Source of the DNA: Eremomyces bilateralis CBS 781.70
Lineage: Eukaryota > Ascomycota > Dothideomycetes > Eremomycetales > Eremomycetaceae
Length of the DNA: 64,000 nucleotides
Reading direction: 5' to 3'
Assembly: GCF_010015585.1 (NCBI RefSeq)
Contig: NW_022985073.1
Span: forward strand, 1,110,923-1,174,922
In this document: piece after piece, positions 10,489 through 21,453 of the stretch
How positions within the stretch are numbered: position 1 is the stretch's first letter
Layout of the letters: each line of letters starts with the position of its first letter
Notes under the pieces: model-generated
Told to the model about the DNA's origin: nothing
Seen by the model: the letters and a program-made list of their open reading frames with translations, nothing else
Databases searched by the model: none
Translations under genes and position numbers: made by a program

Positions 10489-12061
10489 ATGGTGCTCAAG
10501 CCGAATAGTTGTGTCTTATATCAGAACGGAGTCATCATAACTTGCAACAAGAGGCGAGAAATATTCCTCGATGGGACTATTCTTGTGGAGGACGATCGAA
10601 TCGTCGCCATTGGAAAGTGGGATTTAGTTAAAACCCCTTCAAGTATGCAAAATGATTGCGAAATGATTGCGAAGTTAAGCTCTCCTGCTTTATACGTCAA
10701 TTCATTGACTCAAACACAGTACCATTCATGGTGGTGGATCTTCAAGAAATGGTCGTCGTTCCAGGTCTAATCAATACGCATGCTCATGTGGCGCACTCCA
10801 CCCTACGTGGGCTATTTAACCATTCCGACACTCGACCCCGGCAATTGCCAGGACTTCTTGCCACTGGAGTCCAGTTTCGAGGGAGATGATGGCTACATTG
10901 CCGCCTCGCTCACGATAGCCAAGATGATGAAGAGCGGAACAACCTGTTTCTTGGAGCCCATGCTGATGTACCGGACGAGGTCTTGACAATGTCATCCGAG
11001 CCGTCGGGGAGTCGAGCATCAGGACATGTCTGGTGAGTAAAACCTAGTTGATAGCCTAGGAGTGGATCTGATTCAATTAGGGAAGACTGGTCAGGGTTCC
11101 AGTGAGGAACGCGGAGATGAGCCTCGCAGATCCAGGAGAACAGGATGCCCGTAGAGTTACAATCCGGACTGTTGTGTACGACCACGGACGACATAACAAG
11201 TCATTCAATGGATGCGTCCACATATGGATTAGTGCCAGTACCCCGTCAGAGCCCTCCCAAGTCCATTTACCGTATGCAAGTATAGGTTGGAGGTGCCAAG
11301 AGAATGGCATCGGGATGACAATGCATTGCACTGAAACTCCAAGTGACCTTCAAATATTCAAGGAACACTATAAGAAATCGCCCATGCAATTCTGCGAGTC
11401 GGAATACATCGCCGGACCGAGGACAGTTCTCGCGCACATGGCTCATCTTGACCTCGACGTGGATCTAGATATTCTCCGCGATACGGAGACAAGCGTCTCG
11501 CATAGTCTGGCCAGCGACCTCAAGTTCAGCAACGGCACTGCTCCAGTTGTTGAGATGTTGAACAAAGGAGTCAACGTTGCTCTTGGCACGGGCGCTCCCT
11601 ATAACGACACATATGACATGTTCCGAGGGATGCAAGTCACAGCCATGCTCCATGCTGGGCAGATTCGATCATGGGGGGTCCTTATGATGGTTACGGTCTT
11701 TGGCGCACGGGCTCTCAGACTCGAGAACGATATCGGGAGCCGCGAAGTTGGCAAGAAAGCGGACTTCGTCGCCATCTCCAACAAAGGGCTACATTGCGCT
11801 CCATTCGATGCTACACTGTGCTTCGAAGGGGGTCTTGATCCAGTCACAGTGGTCGTTCATAGCTGCACAGGGAGAGACATCCAGCGAGTGGTTGTGGACG
11901 GAAAGACTCTCGTCCAGAACGGCAAACTGGTTTATATGGATGAGGGGCGAATTTGCGAAGCCGCAAGGCAAGCGGGTCGGGGGGTGAAGAATAGGTCAGG
12001 GGTTCTCTCCTCTAAGCACAACTGCTGCTTTGCTTTAGAGCCCATCCCCTCGCGTTGCTGA
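10489..12061 (+). pseudogene. Decayed amidohydrolase (chlorohydrolase/deaminase-like)
   Basis: The source family is metal-dependent amidohydrolases acting on small N-heterocycles (TrzN/AtzA or MTA/SAH deaminase type). A first exon 10489-10642 (VEDDRIVAIGKWD) splices at 10643-10719 to the metal-binding strand VVVPGLINTHAH. The frame then shifts before ESSFEGDDGYIAASLTIAKM, again after EPMLMYR, and later the frame MTMHCTETPSDL / VLAHMAHLD / GVNVALGT follows. The conserved GTDGAP is here GTGAP, so the metal-binding Asp codon is missing, and the segment before FGARALRLENDIGS is shortened. At least two frame breaks plus the lost ligand argue for a dead gene. Family assignment is firm, substrate unknown. 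Confidence 0.75.
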
Positions 12062-12801
12062 GCGGCCAATGGCTCCTCTCCACAACCACATGCTTAAAGC
12101 ACTCCGCCCATAATACCGCCTCGCAGCTCATACTTCAGGATATTGACATGATCCATCTAGATTTTGTCCAAGCTTCAAACAGCCGCTCTTAAAGAACGTA
12201 CCTTTCCGCGAGAGTATGGATGATCCGGGCAAATACATGTGATTCTTACTGCCGCTGGATGAGCCAACCAAGGGCTCCGTAAGGGCATCTGGGGTGTTCG
12301 TTCTTCGCGACAGCCTATCATTAGGTTAGGAAACAATAGATATAACAACCTTTCTTCCCCGGAGAAAATTAATGCGGCATTGATATTAGGAGAAGCGTCG
12401 TTTTTGGCTTTTGATCTGGTGAGGCGCTGCCTGCGACACCAAACGAAGCCTCTACCATCACTCTCCAGGACATCATCATCGTGGGGATACAATCCAGGCC
12501 TTGATTAAGTAGGTGGGACGAGTCTCGTCAAGAAGCTACCATGTCCGCCATCGATCGAAAGATGATGATGATCAAACCTTCTATCCCTTGATCGATCCAT
12601 CACCTCGTACCTACACCCTCGTCCGCAGACAGTTAAATTCGACAATACCTAGTCTCTACAAACCATGCCCGAACCATATGCCCGACCTACTAGTAAATTG
12701 CGAACAACTAACTCGTTGTCTTATCTACTCTTACTTTTCAGGTGTGAGTGGAAAGGCTCAAACTCCTCTTTCTCCTTCGACCCCCGCGTTCTTCTTCTTC
12801 A
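12062..12801. other. Intergenic region, no gene seen
   Basis: About 740 bp between the amidohydrolase pseudogene and the HNH-like remnant. Short ORFs only, none with recognisable motifs. Confidence 0.5.
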
Positions 12802-13565
12802 TTAAGATCCTTTTCTGCTTCCATCCACTATCTCCTTTTGGACTCTACCGCCTACTCTTCGTTTGAAGAGGAAAGAGACTTGCCCCTGATCGCTCGTGAG
12901 CTCCCCGATATTACTCGACTGGTCCTCCATGTCCATAGTAACCAGTTTCCGTCGTCCAGCAAAACCAGTAAATGCGAGCGGAGTTAGGATCGCCCCAGTA
13001 AATAGTGCGAACAGATACTCAATAGACACCTCCTCGAGCGGCCGCTACGTCACGTTACGGTATAAGCTTAGAAACCGCCTCGACGGGCCCAGATCCAGTA
13101 CGCGGACTACCCAGGTTTTCGCCTTCGGGACCACGACCCAGCGTTTCGCGTCGAAGGTAGAGTGTAGATCGGAGCGCAGCAGTAGAGCATCGCGAGGATC
13201 GTCAGCCGAAGCAACCGACGGAAGAGGCAAGAAGCGTATTTCAACATTTCGTTCGATCCGAACTAACATTTCTCGGCTCGCGGGACGAGATGCGCGGCTT
13301 CAGGGCCTTCGTAGTGGGGGGTATTTCGACAGGATCCATCGCGCATCAGTGGTGTATCTGAGAGGCCAGTCCAACCGATCTCGTGGTTCGATCGAGGAAT
13401 TCGAAGTGCTTCGGACGTCCGACCGGGCGGAAGGTTGCGGTGCAGGAACTCGAAATGGTCGAAGGATGCGACGATAGGATACTTCTCGAGGTCTATATAA
13501 ACCCGGCCATCAGCAGCTAATAAATACATTTGCTGGCTCTTACTACGCACCTCGACCCTTATCAT
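12802..13565 (-). pseudogene. Decayed fungal HNH-nuclease-domain gene
   Basis: Conceptual translation of the minus strand shows blocks I associate with the fungal HNH-domain family of unknown role: YIDLEKYPIVASFDHFEF, then EAAHLVPRAE, then SNEMLKYAS, then DDPRDALLLRSDLHSTFDAKRW with VVPKAKTWVVRVLD, and a C-terminal part SIEYLFALFTGAIL. The blocks lie in order but in different frames, with a stop soon after AHLVPRAEKC, so the gene is broken. Apart from its His the catalytic core is not clearly preserved. The identification rests on recalled family patterns, not on a search. Confidence 0.6.
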
Positions 13566-14129
13566 CCATCACTCGAAAGTAATAATCACACTCCATCAAG
13601 AGGCTATATTTCTCCACCTCCACCCGTCGCTCATCTCGCGTCCCGGACAGGAAACCTCCCCATGCGCAGTTCGCAACAACGGCACAAGCGGTCCACACAA
13701 GGCCGTGGTGAATCCCTCCGTCAGGACCATCGTGCACGCATAAAACAAGCAAGATATTACCTCCGTCAGGTTATCCGAGGTGACGAAAGGTGACGTTTTG
13801 AACTTTGCTGCGATTGGGAACACTGCTGTCGCTGTCACAATGGGATGGTGATAGGTAGGTTGCTTGGAGTTGAGCAGTAGAACTGCTGGTAGATACCTGA
13901 GCCTGCATATAATTGGCAACGGACAATCAAGTTGACGGTATCGCTGGAGAAAGAGGCCGGTAGATGTAATATTAAGTCAGGCAGAGTAAGTTTGGGTGCA
14001 TCCGGGATCATGTTGTTTTTGTTTACTGGAGGGGATGCATTCATTGTTATCAAAGTGAGCAGACAAATGAACAGAATCTTCTGGCTGTTTCTTGCTTATT
14101 CAGTACATACCTTACTGCTCACTGTACTT

Positions 14130-14258
14130 CTTCACAGAATCCCTTCATTGCTAGCTAGACATTTCCGTACCAAAGACATCGGCCCGGCCAAGTACTTGCT
14201 TGGCCTCAAGGTCTATGTCTACCCAAGGGATCGTGTAGACATGGTCGAGAAGACGTAG
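14130..14258 (+). mobile_element. Fossil fragment of a Ty1/Copia LTR retrotransposon
   Basis: A short stretch resembles the Copia reverse transcriptase region just after the catalytic block (RTKDIGPAKYLLGLKV). It is an isolated, clearly broken fragment. No LTRs or other parts were recognised nearby, which suggests an old remnant. Confidence 0.45.
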
Positions 14259-14404
14259 ATGGAATTTGAGAGTGTGTACTTTTAAGCACTTGGCAGTTGA
14301 CAGTTACCAGTAACCAGACACCAGTATATTTCTTCAGTACTTAGATGTTTCCTCACGGTTCGGCCCGCTGCGCCTGGTAGTTGGTAGGCTCGTCCATCCT
14401 GCGA

Positions 14405-14450
14405 CTGAAGTCACTGATCACTGAACTGACTGATCACTGAAGTCACTGAA
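14405..14450. repeat. Short CACTGA-rich repeat
   Basis: Two near-copies of CTGAAGTCACTGA and two of CTGATCACTGA alternate within 46 bp. Function unknown; it lies between the Copia relic and the kinase pseudogene. Confidence 0.55.
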
Positions 14451-15299
14451 CGCCACCTACCCAGCGACCGAAAGGTGGAAAAAACCCGACGAGGAAACGA
14501 GGCTGTTTCCTCTGGGAAGTTCCGCTTTTAGATGGGTTCGTTCACTGATGGCGCCACGGAAGCCAAGTGTAGCCACTTTGATCGAATGAAAGGGGATCAC
14601 CTTCGAACATGCACCACGCACCATTTCATCACCGACCTTATAAGTTATGATACTATGTCTATGGATAATAGAGCACACTGCGTCATTGACATTATTGTTG
14701 ACTGCTTTATCGACATCGGTTGGGCCTTCGATCTTCTATGATACTTCGTCCTTCTGTGTCATGGGGTCTGGAATTTCGCTGTCGCCGAGCCCTATCGGGG
14801 TCGGGCGCCCGCTTCTTTGACTATGGGTTGACCTGATACTACTGTAGGTGTGTTGGGTCCAAGCCACAGAGCAACTCTCTCCTTTTCGATAGCATATGCG
14901 GCGATGTTAGTATTGACTTTTCCGAACATCACATACCCCCGATCTTCTATAAAATACCCTGTCCATGCCTCGTGTGTCTGCCATACGGTCTCGAATGTCG
15001 TGTTGATCGATAATACCAGCTCGTTCGCCAACTAAATAAATCTATAAGGAAAATATCCTGGATTTTCTCGGGTTTCTAGAGGGGATTTTGGTTATTTTCC
15101 CTAGGCGCTTCGCTTTCGTGCCAAACTCACCCCTGGCTTGGGTGTCTAGTCTATAAATAGTCGACTAACCAATCCTTTGCCAGTGGTATCCATCGCACTT
15201 CCTCGCTCCAGCGACTTCGTGTTGGGAGTTGCCCGGTCTGCACTCCACGTCCTTGTATAACCGTTTCAGACGGGAAAGATGAACGATAACAGGAACTCA

Positions 15300-16394
15300 T
15301 TAAGCATCGGCTAACTCGAGCTCATCCATATCATCCGAAACACCGTCCGGAGAAACACAGCATATTCCGCAGAAAGTTCCGTTTCCGCCCTCCTTCTCAC
15401 CTGCCGCAATAATAGATGCCACCAGCGCGGCCGCGGTTGGACGCTTCTTTCGCTGTGGTATGAGCATGTCCTGAGTTTACTCTACCACTGCGTTATCGTA
15501 TCGATTTCTAGTCTCTTTAAGCTCTGCAACAAGCTCATTAAAGCCATCAGGATTGGTACGGACGTAAGCATTCTCCGATCCATGACTCTTAAGAAAATCA
15601 TGTACATACTCAACTGCTCTGCCCTTAAGTACCGCGACCATCTCAAGGAAGACAACACCTAAGCTCCAGATATCAGACGATGTATTTCGAGATTCACGGT
15701 CAGCCACTTCTGGCGCACAGTACCGCGCCGTGCTCCAATTGACTGTGCCGAACGTAGTACTGCCTGCTGCATCCGTAAAGTCGCGCGATATCCCGAAGTC
15801 CGTAAACAAGACTTTTCCGCCATAAACCAAGATATTCGCTGGCTTGATGTCCTTGTGCCGAATCTTTTGCTCATGTAGAAACTCAAGGGCCGTCGGGAGA
15901 CAACCGAAGAAGGTACGCAGTTCGCCATATCTAGCTGTATCGGCGCAAGAAAGATAGGTAATTAGGTTCATTTCGGCAACTGGATATATAATCAAACCTA
16001 GGTATTTGGAATCGGTGTAACTCCCCACAAACTTTACCACGTGTCGGTGGTAAAGGCGTTTTAGGATTTCGATCTCCGCGATGAACTGCTTCATATGTTC
16101 CGTTTGCTCTTCTCTGAAGAAGGTGGCGCGAAGTACCCGTTTACGTGCGTAATTTCGGGGGGTGTTCAAGCTGCGAACGAAGTCAACCTGCGAGAAGCTT
16201 CCTGAGCCGAGAATACGTATCGCTTTGAATGGAAGACGCTCGCCCGGTTGAAAGTACTGACGTTGACCTTTTCCACCTCTTTCAGGATCTATCGATGGGG
16301 TGATAACCAGGGTTTGAGCGGTTGCAAACTCCGTCCGCTGGCTAGGAAGGAGGCAATTGACAGAGAATCCTGGATTCGAACCTTTAAAAGACAT
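15300..16394 (-). pseudogene. Protein kinase-like gene cut by an internal stop
   Basis: This is a Ser/Thr kinase-like frame starting at ATG 16394. It shows a glycine loop ILGSGSFSQV, an alpha-C region, IRHKDIKPANILV (HKD instead of HRD), FTDFGISRDF (DFG intact), an APE-like YCAPEVADRE and the helix-F motif SSDIWSLGVVFLEM. A TAA at 15477-15479 ends it at 305 aa, before the end of the kinase C-lobe. In the same frame the expected continuation follows directly (QDMLIPQRKKRPTAAALVASI, the C-lobe end) to a second stop at 15300-15302. No plausible intron spans the TAA. It is therefore a recent nonsense allele, a truncated functional form, or a sequence error. The type resembles kinase genes common in fungal accessory regions. 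Confidence 0.7.
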
Positions 16395-16826
16395 ATACCG
16401 CCATCCGAACGCGCAATCTAGTCAAGCGGATGGCAACTATCGCAAGTCGTACGACATCTACAGTCTAGGCGTCGTGATGACCGAAATTGCACTCTGGAAG
16501 CGCATCGAGGACATCATAGGACTGGAGAATCCCCAAAGTCTAAGCCGTCCGCGCTTCGAGGAATACAGCTCCGGCCCCTAGAGAAATCGTTGGCCTAGAA
16601 TGCAGGTCTGCTGTCGGTCACAGCGGACACTGAACCCTGTCTACAGCAAGTAGCCTCTGCATGTGGCGATTCGTTCTGCGATGTTATCGAGTGCTGCCTC
16701 AAAATGGATACTATAGAAAAGCCTGAGTATTTAGGGGAACAGGAAGCATCGATTGCTTTGAGGCTGCAAAGAGTCACTGAATTGAATGTTGTGAAGAAGT
16801 TGAAGCGTCTTGCTGGGGTAGTGTGA
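16388..16826 (+). pseudogene. C-terminal remnant of a HeLo/kinase-like gene
   Basis: On the plus strand, head to head with the previous kinase, lies the last part of another kinase-like gene: DIYRHPNAQ, then YRKSYDIYSLGVVMTEIALWKRIEDI, then in other frames ALRGIQLRPLEK and the tail VASACGDSFCDVIECCL followed by ASIALRLQRVTE, ending at TGA 16824-16826. As I recall, this tail occurs in fungal prion-inhibition (HeLo) domain proteins with degenerate kinase domains. The N-terminal part is absent and the frame changes at least once. It overlaps the start of the opposite kinase by a few bases. Confidence 0.6.
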
Positions 16827-16829
16827 AGG

Positions 16830-17212
16830 CTGAGGACTGAGGAATATGCGGGGACAGTGTCGCTCTCCTATAATATACTTTACATCGCATATTTTAACTC
16901 ACTGTTGTTTATAAGTTATGTTTTTGGTTGGTTAAAGGAAATTTGCTATTAATTCCGATATTGTGCTTTTCTGGATCGACGTCTTCCTGCTTTGGCCACT
17001 TGGGGCGGGGGGGTGCGGCATATATGTTCAGTACTTACTTTAAAAGTAGTCGGGATCTCAGCTCTATGGGCAAAGGCTTACTATTAATTCTTGCAATAAT
17101 TATATGACGTATTTCCGGAGTAGCGCGAAGGATATGAGTGGATATGTTAATATATCAGTTGTTTCAAGTCGGCATTTGGCAATACTTAATAAATGATACG
17201 CCAACTGCCAGT
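16830..17212. other. AT-rich intergenic region
   Basis: About 380 bp of AT-rich sequence with no ORF of note between the kinase-like remnant and the DUF1295 gene, holding the latter's 3' flank. Confidence 0.5.
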
Positions 17213-18055
17213 TCAGTAGACTCCAGGGAACAGTTTGTATGTCACTTTCGCCTTATACTGTCTCCACTGCTCTCCATATCGGAACGACATGTACTCATCC
17301 ATCGTCGCAACTCCCCTTGTCCCTAAATCACTCCCATGGACTGCCGCCGTTGCCAGAGCTCCAATCCAACCGGTTGCCGCGAGGACATAAGCCGATCTCC
17401 AGAGGACGTATCCCCCATAATTTATATGCCTAGCATACTTCCAGAACCCAACCGTGCAGACCTTGCCCTGATTCTCCGGCTTGTCCTTGAACACCTTCCT
17501 CTGATGGTCGGAGCCGGTCTCGAATAAGGTGCCGAGAAGAAATCCGGCGAAACCGATGACGATCGATGCGGGGAGGTCGATTCGGGGAATGCGCCAGGTA
17601 GAATTGATACTCGAGGTCGCAGCCGAAGTGATTAGAATGGAGCCGATAACGTTCATCAAGGAAGTGTACACGGTCATAGCTAGAGCAGACTTCACTGCGA
17701 ACTTCTCATTCGAGAGGAACCCGATCCAGTAATAATGCCGCATCGCGCCGCCTACGGTCATCAGGAGCATGATCAGTTGCGGGAGCGGCAAACCCAAGGA
17801 ATCGATTGCGGTGAAGCCGGTCCGGAAAGCAGGTTGCGCGGAAATCGGCGTCAGGCCCAGTTTCATGAGTAGTGATGCCCCCAGTCCTCTGCCGAGGAGG
17901 GCATACTGAAGAGGGATGTCGAGGGTGCGTAAGCCGATGAAGGTGAGGGTGCCTGCTGGTGAAGGTCCTCTGACGCCACGGCTAATCAGGTCGACATATT
18001 TTGGATTCTTTGATTTATACGGCTCACTAGAGCCTCGAGGTTTAGAATCGGCCAT
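17213..18055 (-). CDS. DUF1295-family membrane protein (methyltransferase/reductase-like)
   Basis: A single-exon 280-aa integral membrane protein. It has several hydrophobic segments (LPQLIMLLMTVGGAM, ASIVIGFAGFLLGTLFE) and a C-terminal half with the DUF1295/isoprenylcysteine methyltransferase-like pattern: GFWKYARHINYGGYVLWRSAYV followed by DEYMSFRYGEQWRQYKAKV and a hydrophobic end LFPGVY. Members resemble steroid 5-alpha-reductase C-terminal domains and ICMT, but the substrate of fungal members is unknown to me. The reading frame is whole, the only such host gene in an island otherwise filled with broken genes. A prenyl- or lipid-linked role is inference. Confidence 0.8.
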   Translation of the reverse strand: MADSKPRGSSEPYKSKNPKYVDLISRGVRGPSPAGTLTFIGLRTLDIPLQYALLGRGLGASLLMKLGLTPISAQPAFRTGFTAIDSLGLPLPQLIMLLMTVGGAMRHYYWIGFLSNEKFAVKSALAMTVYTSLMNVIGSILITSAATSSINSTWRIPRIDLPASIVIGFAGFLLGTLFETGSDHQRKVFKDKPENQGKVCTVGFWKYARHINYGGYVLWRSAYVLAATGWIGALATAAVHGSDLGTRGVATMDEYMSFRYGEQWRQYKAKVTYKLFPGVY

Positions 18056-19086
18056 GGTTGGTCCCGTGGCCTGAATCGATTGGTATAGGGTGAAGAGGGA
18101 GCGAACATGCGTCGAATATTATCGCAAGGTCCTCAATGGAAATTCCTGGGAGCTGGGTATTATTCCATTGCAGTCGTTGAATTTACTTATAAACACGGGC
18201 AGTTCTCAATTATTATCATTTAGAATGAAGCTCCGCTAGCCCCGTTAGACTACTCGGGGGATATGCCAGCATCATTCCGAGAATAGACAAAGTTTCGGCC
18301 GTAAAATTAGCGCTTATCTTCAAAGTTCAAAGCATTTCTTTCCATGACTAGGGAAAATCGGCATTTGGCAATGTTTAAGAGCCGACAGACCAATCAACGG
18401 AATATGGATTACGACCGCACGGGAGGCTAGAACCCGGGAGGAATCGAAGAACAGACTTGTTGGCTGTTGCGTGAAATGATGAAGCATAATGAAGGATGAT
18501 GATCTTTCATTCGGTACTATCGGTTTCTATGACTTACTTACCCTCGTCAACGTCAATGCGTGTACGCAGAATTTGACAATTAGCTAGTGAAAGGCGCATA
18601 CACGCGCTGATAAGGGGGTAGGCAAGGGAGTCATAGAAAACGGGGGGACCTAAGGCTTTCTAGCAACTCAGTGCAGTCAGTGGTCATAATACTTAAGGTT
18701 TGGGCTTTGGAGGTTTAAGCTTGGCAATTTTGACCCACTTGCCGTACATAGATACTCCTAATTCCGCCCCTTCTATCGCCCTTGTCCTCTTCTACCCGCT
18801 TTGTTCCATCCCATCCGTGCCACCCCGTCGCCGGAGGCAACTGGCCCTCTTATTACAGTCTACACTCTCCTGAGGTTCAGTGGAGTCTGCATAATGAAGA
18901 AGACAATTGGGATTTTGAACCCGTAATCAATGCACGAGGTCGGCGTTGCTAGTCTAATTCTGGGATGGTTTCCAGGAACCGTCAGCATTGCTTGAAGACA
19001 CGGCGCTTGTCTAGGATTCACGTCGCTTTCTAGGTATATATATAGAACCGGACCGGACGATAGATGCAGGAAATAACTTGTCTGTT
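18056..19086. other. Intergenic region left of the hAT element
   Basis: About 1 kb with no recognisable gene. It holds the upstream region of the DUF1295 gene and runs to the transposon's target-site duplication. Confidence 0.5.
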
Positions 19087-19094
19087 GTTGTGTG
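19087..19094 (+). repeat. 8-bp target site duplication, left copy
   Basis: GTTGTGTG directly left of the hAT element; an identical copy lies at 21472-21479. Eight bases is the standard hAT length. Confidence 0.9.
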
Positions 19095-19112
19095 CAGTGC
19101 GGCCAACGGTAA
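19095..19112 (+). repeat. hAT left terminal inverted repeat
   Basis: 18 bp, perfect inverse of 21454-21471; begins CAGTGCGG. Confidence 0.9.
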
Positions 19113-19221
19113 GCCCACAGTAAAACGGTAATTTTACCGTTACTGCGGTAATTCACAGTAAAAGCTTGGCATTCCGCACAACTTAGAATACAACTCGAAG
19201 ATAGACATTTAAACATGAATA

Positions 19222-21364
19222 ATGGCCTCAGAATTCGAGCAATCTATTCTAGATCAGAGTATTGACACTCTTGAGACGGAATCTCTAGGTTCTACTCTCC
19301 CAATCCGCCGAAAGAAATCCTCTCCAATTCATGAGCATACTCGTACAAAAGAGCCTCATGAGCCTGAGCGTGATCAAAATGGCAATATTATCTACTATTG
19401 TAGATATTGCCCAAGCAAATCATCTTCAACAAGTGGTCTTCGGTCCCACTTAAAGAGCAAACATGACATTGATTCTGCTTCATCCGTACAAGCTCGTACA
19501 AAGAATACGCAGGATTCAATTTCCACGCTATACTCGAGGCTCATGTCAGAGAATGCGGCTGAGAACCTAAATCAGGAGGTCCTCAAGCGAACAATCAACG
19601 AAAAGATGATCAATCAAACACTTTTAGACCTTATTATCGTACGAAAGCTTCCGTTCAGGATTGGAGAATGGCCTGAATTTCGGACCTTCTGCGCGGCATT
19701 GAATCCAGAGTCAATACCTTTCATTCCAAGTTCTCACACTACTATTTCAAAGAAGATCCAAGATTCTCTCCCCGAAGCAAAGGATATCGTACGAAAAGCT
19801 CTCCAATCTGCCAAAACAAGCATCCATCTTGCTGTAGATATCTGGACCTCTCCGAACAGATATCTTTTACTTGCAGTCTGCGGAACATTTGTTGATATAA
19901 ACGACCAGTTTTGGAATATCCTTCTTGCTCTTCGTCCGACCTATGGCCATAGTGGAGAAACTCAATGGAATACACTTCAACCTATTCTTGAAGAATACGG
20001 TATCCTAGAGAAAATTGGCACTGTTATCGGCGACAATTCTGGGACGAATGATACGCTATGTCGGTCGATCTCTCAATTCCTCGCGGAAGAGAAACGAATT
20101 GATTGGCATCCTACACAGCAAAGAATTCGCTGCCAAGGACATATCCTTAATCTTGTTGTTCAGGCTTTTTTCTTTCAAAGCGATGAGGAAGCTGTTCTGG
20201 AATCGTACGATCAACAAGATTCTGAGGATACAGAGCTGAGTGAAAGAGGTGAAAAGGATAGAGGCAACTTTATCCGCAATAAACTTGGTGTTTTGGGCAA
20301 GCTTCATAATATTGTTTCGCACATTCGTTCGTCCGCAATTCGAACACAGGAGTTTAAGAAGGCTGCTCAGAGGTTGATTCCAATGGACAATCGTACGAAA
20401 TGGAATAGCTGGTATACTATGTTGAAGGTTTCTCTAGAAGAGAAGATCAAGATTAGTGTTCAGCAATACATTGAAAAGCATCTTAAAGAGGGAACAATTG
20501 ATAAAAAGGATGTTCTTTCTATGGATGACTGGATTCAGCTTCGTATGATCGCCAGTTTTCTTGAACCCTTTGAGAATGCTACCCTTGAGATGCAAGGAAA
20601 GGAGCCAACGCTTGGTCGGATGCTGGAAAGTATGGATCTTTTACATGATCATTTTGATGAATATCTCGTAAGTCGTACGTCCTTTCGTTTAATCTATACT
20701 AAAGCTTTTATAGATAAATAAGAACTTTAAGCTCCACCATATCCGAGTTCAGCGTTCATATGCCAAGTTCTTGACTTACGTGGAGAAACTTCGCCTATCT
20801 CCGTATTACGCGGCAGCAAGAATTCTTCATCCAGAACGGCGTACGACCTGGCAAAAGGATGAAACAGGAGAGTGGCTCTCAACAGAGGACGAACAAATGA
20901 ATTGGAAGGTTAAACAGCTCTGGGAGAGGTTTCGGAAAAACCTACCACCTTCCTCCCTCCCATCGCACGAACAGACATCGAACGAGAATATATCTTCAGC
21001 CGAGCCAGTTGAGGAGCTCTCGAGTCTTCAAAAGCTTCGCCAAAAGCGCCGTGAAAGAGGTCGCCCACAAAGCCAGGATGAGTACGATTCCTATTGTGCT
21101 GAATCACCCTCGTATAACATTCAGCCACTTACACCACTTCAATGGTGGGCCCAGGAAGTGCAGCAACTACGATTTCCACAACTTTCACGGTTTGCCTTTG
21201 AGATCCTGTCAATTCCTGCGATGAGTGACAAGCCAGAGAGAGTGTTTTCAGGCGGCCGTCGTACGATTAGTTGGGATCGTGCTAGCATCAGTATGGAAGC
21301 AGTAGAGGCGGTCGAATGCTTGAAGGATTGGAAGGTTCAAGGCATCTTATTTAAGGAGTTTTAA
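19222..21364 (+). CDS. hAT transposase with BED zinc finger
   Basis: This is the DDE-type transposase of the surrounding element, with exons 19222-20667 and 20714-21364 (intron of 46 bp) giving 698 aa. Near residue 60-80 is a BED-type finger, CRYCPSK...LRSHLKSKHD. The RNase H-like catalytic core includes LAVDIWTSPN (first acidic residue) and IGDNSGTND (second). The large helical insertion contains CQGHILNLVVQAF, a family hallmark. The C-terminal dimerisation domain has FEILSIPAMSDKPERVFS and ISWDRASIS with AVECLKDW. No stop or frameshift interrupts it, so it could be functional. Codon use is more AT-rich than the host housekeeping genes nearby. Confidence 0.95.
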
Positions 21365-21453
21365 TATTAAAGAAGAGTATGTTGTACAGTGCCATTCTAA
21401 TCCGTAGAAGCATGAACGATGCCAAGTTTACCGTCAAGCTCGGACGGTAAAAT

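Larger units (their letters stand above)
13566..15299. other. Intergenic region with minor relics
   Basis: About 1.7 kb without an intact gene. It contains a small Copia-type relic near 14130-14258 and a short CACTGA-rich repeat near 14405-14450 (separate entries). The rest shows no recognisable coding content. Confidence 0.5.

Noticed and set aside
12896-13477. 193-codon plus-strand ORF
   Set aside because: Arg/Ser-rich translation opposite the decayed HNH gene; an antisense shadow.
14792-15031. 79-codon minus-strand ORF
   Set aside because: No ATG at its start, closed by an upstream stop, and no known motif.
16360-16382. tRNA B-box-like sequence (GGTTCGAATCC on the minus strand)
   Set aside because: No matching T stem, acceptor stem or A box; it is the first codons of the kinase-like frame.
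10489-18055. Possible secondary-metabolite gene cluster (amidohydrolase plus DUF1295 protein)
   Set aside because: No backbone enzyme (PKS, NRPS, terpene synthase), transporter or regulator nearby, and most of the genes are broken.
17169-18372. 15-bp direct repeat TCGGCATTTGGCAAT flanking the DUF1295 gene (17169-17183 and 18358-18372)
   Set aside because: A pair of this length is expected once or twice by chance in 64 kb, and no transposon features accompany it.
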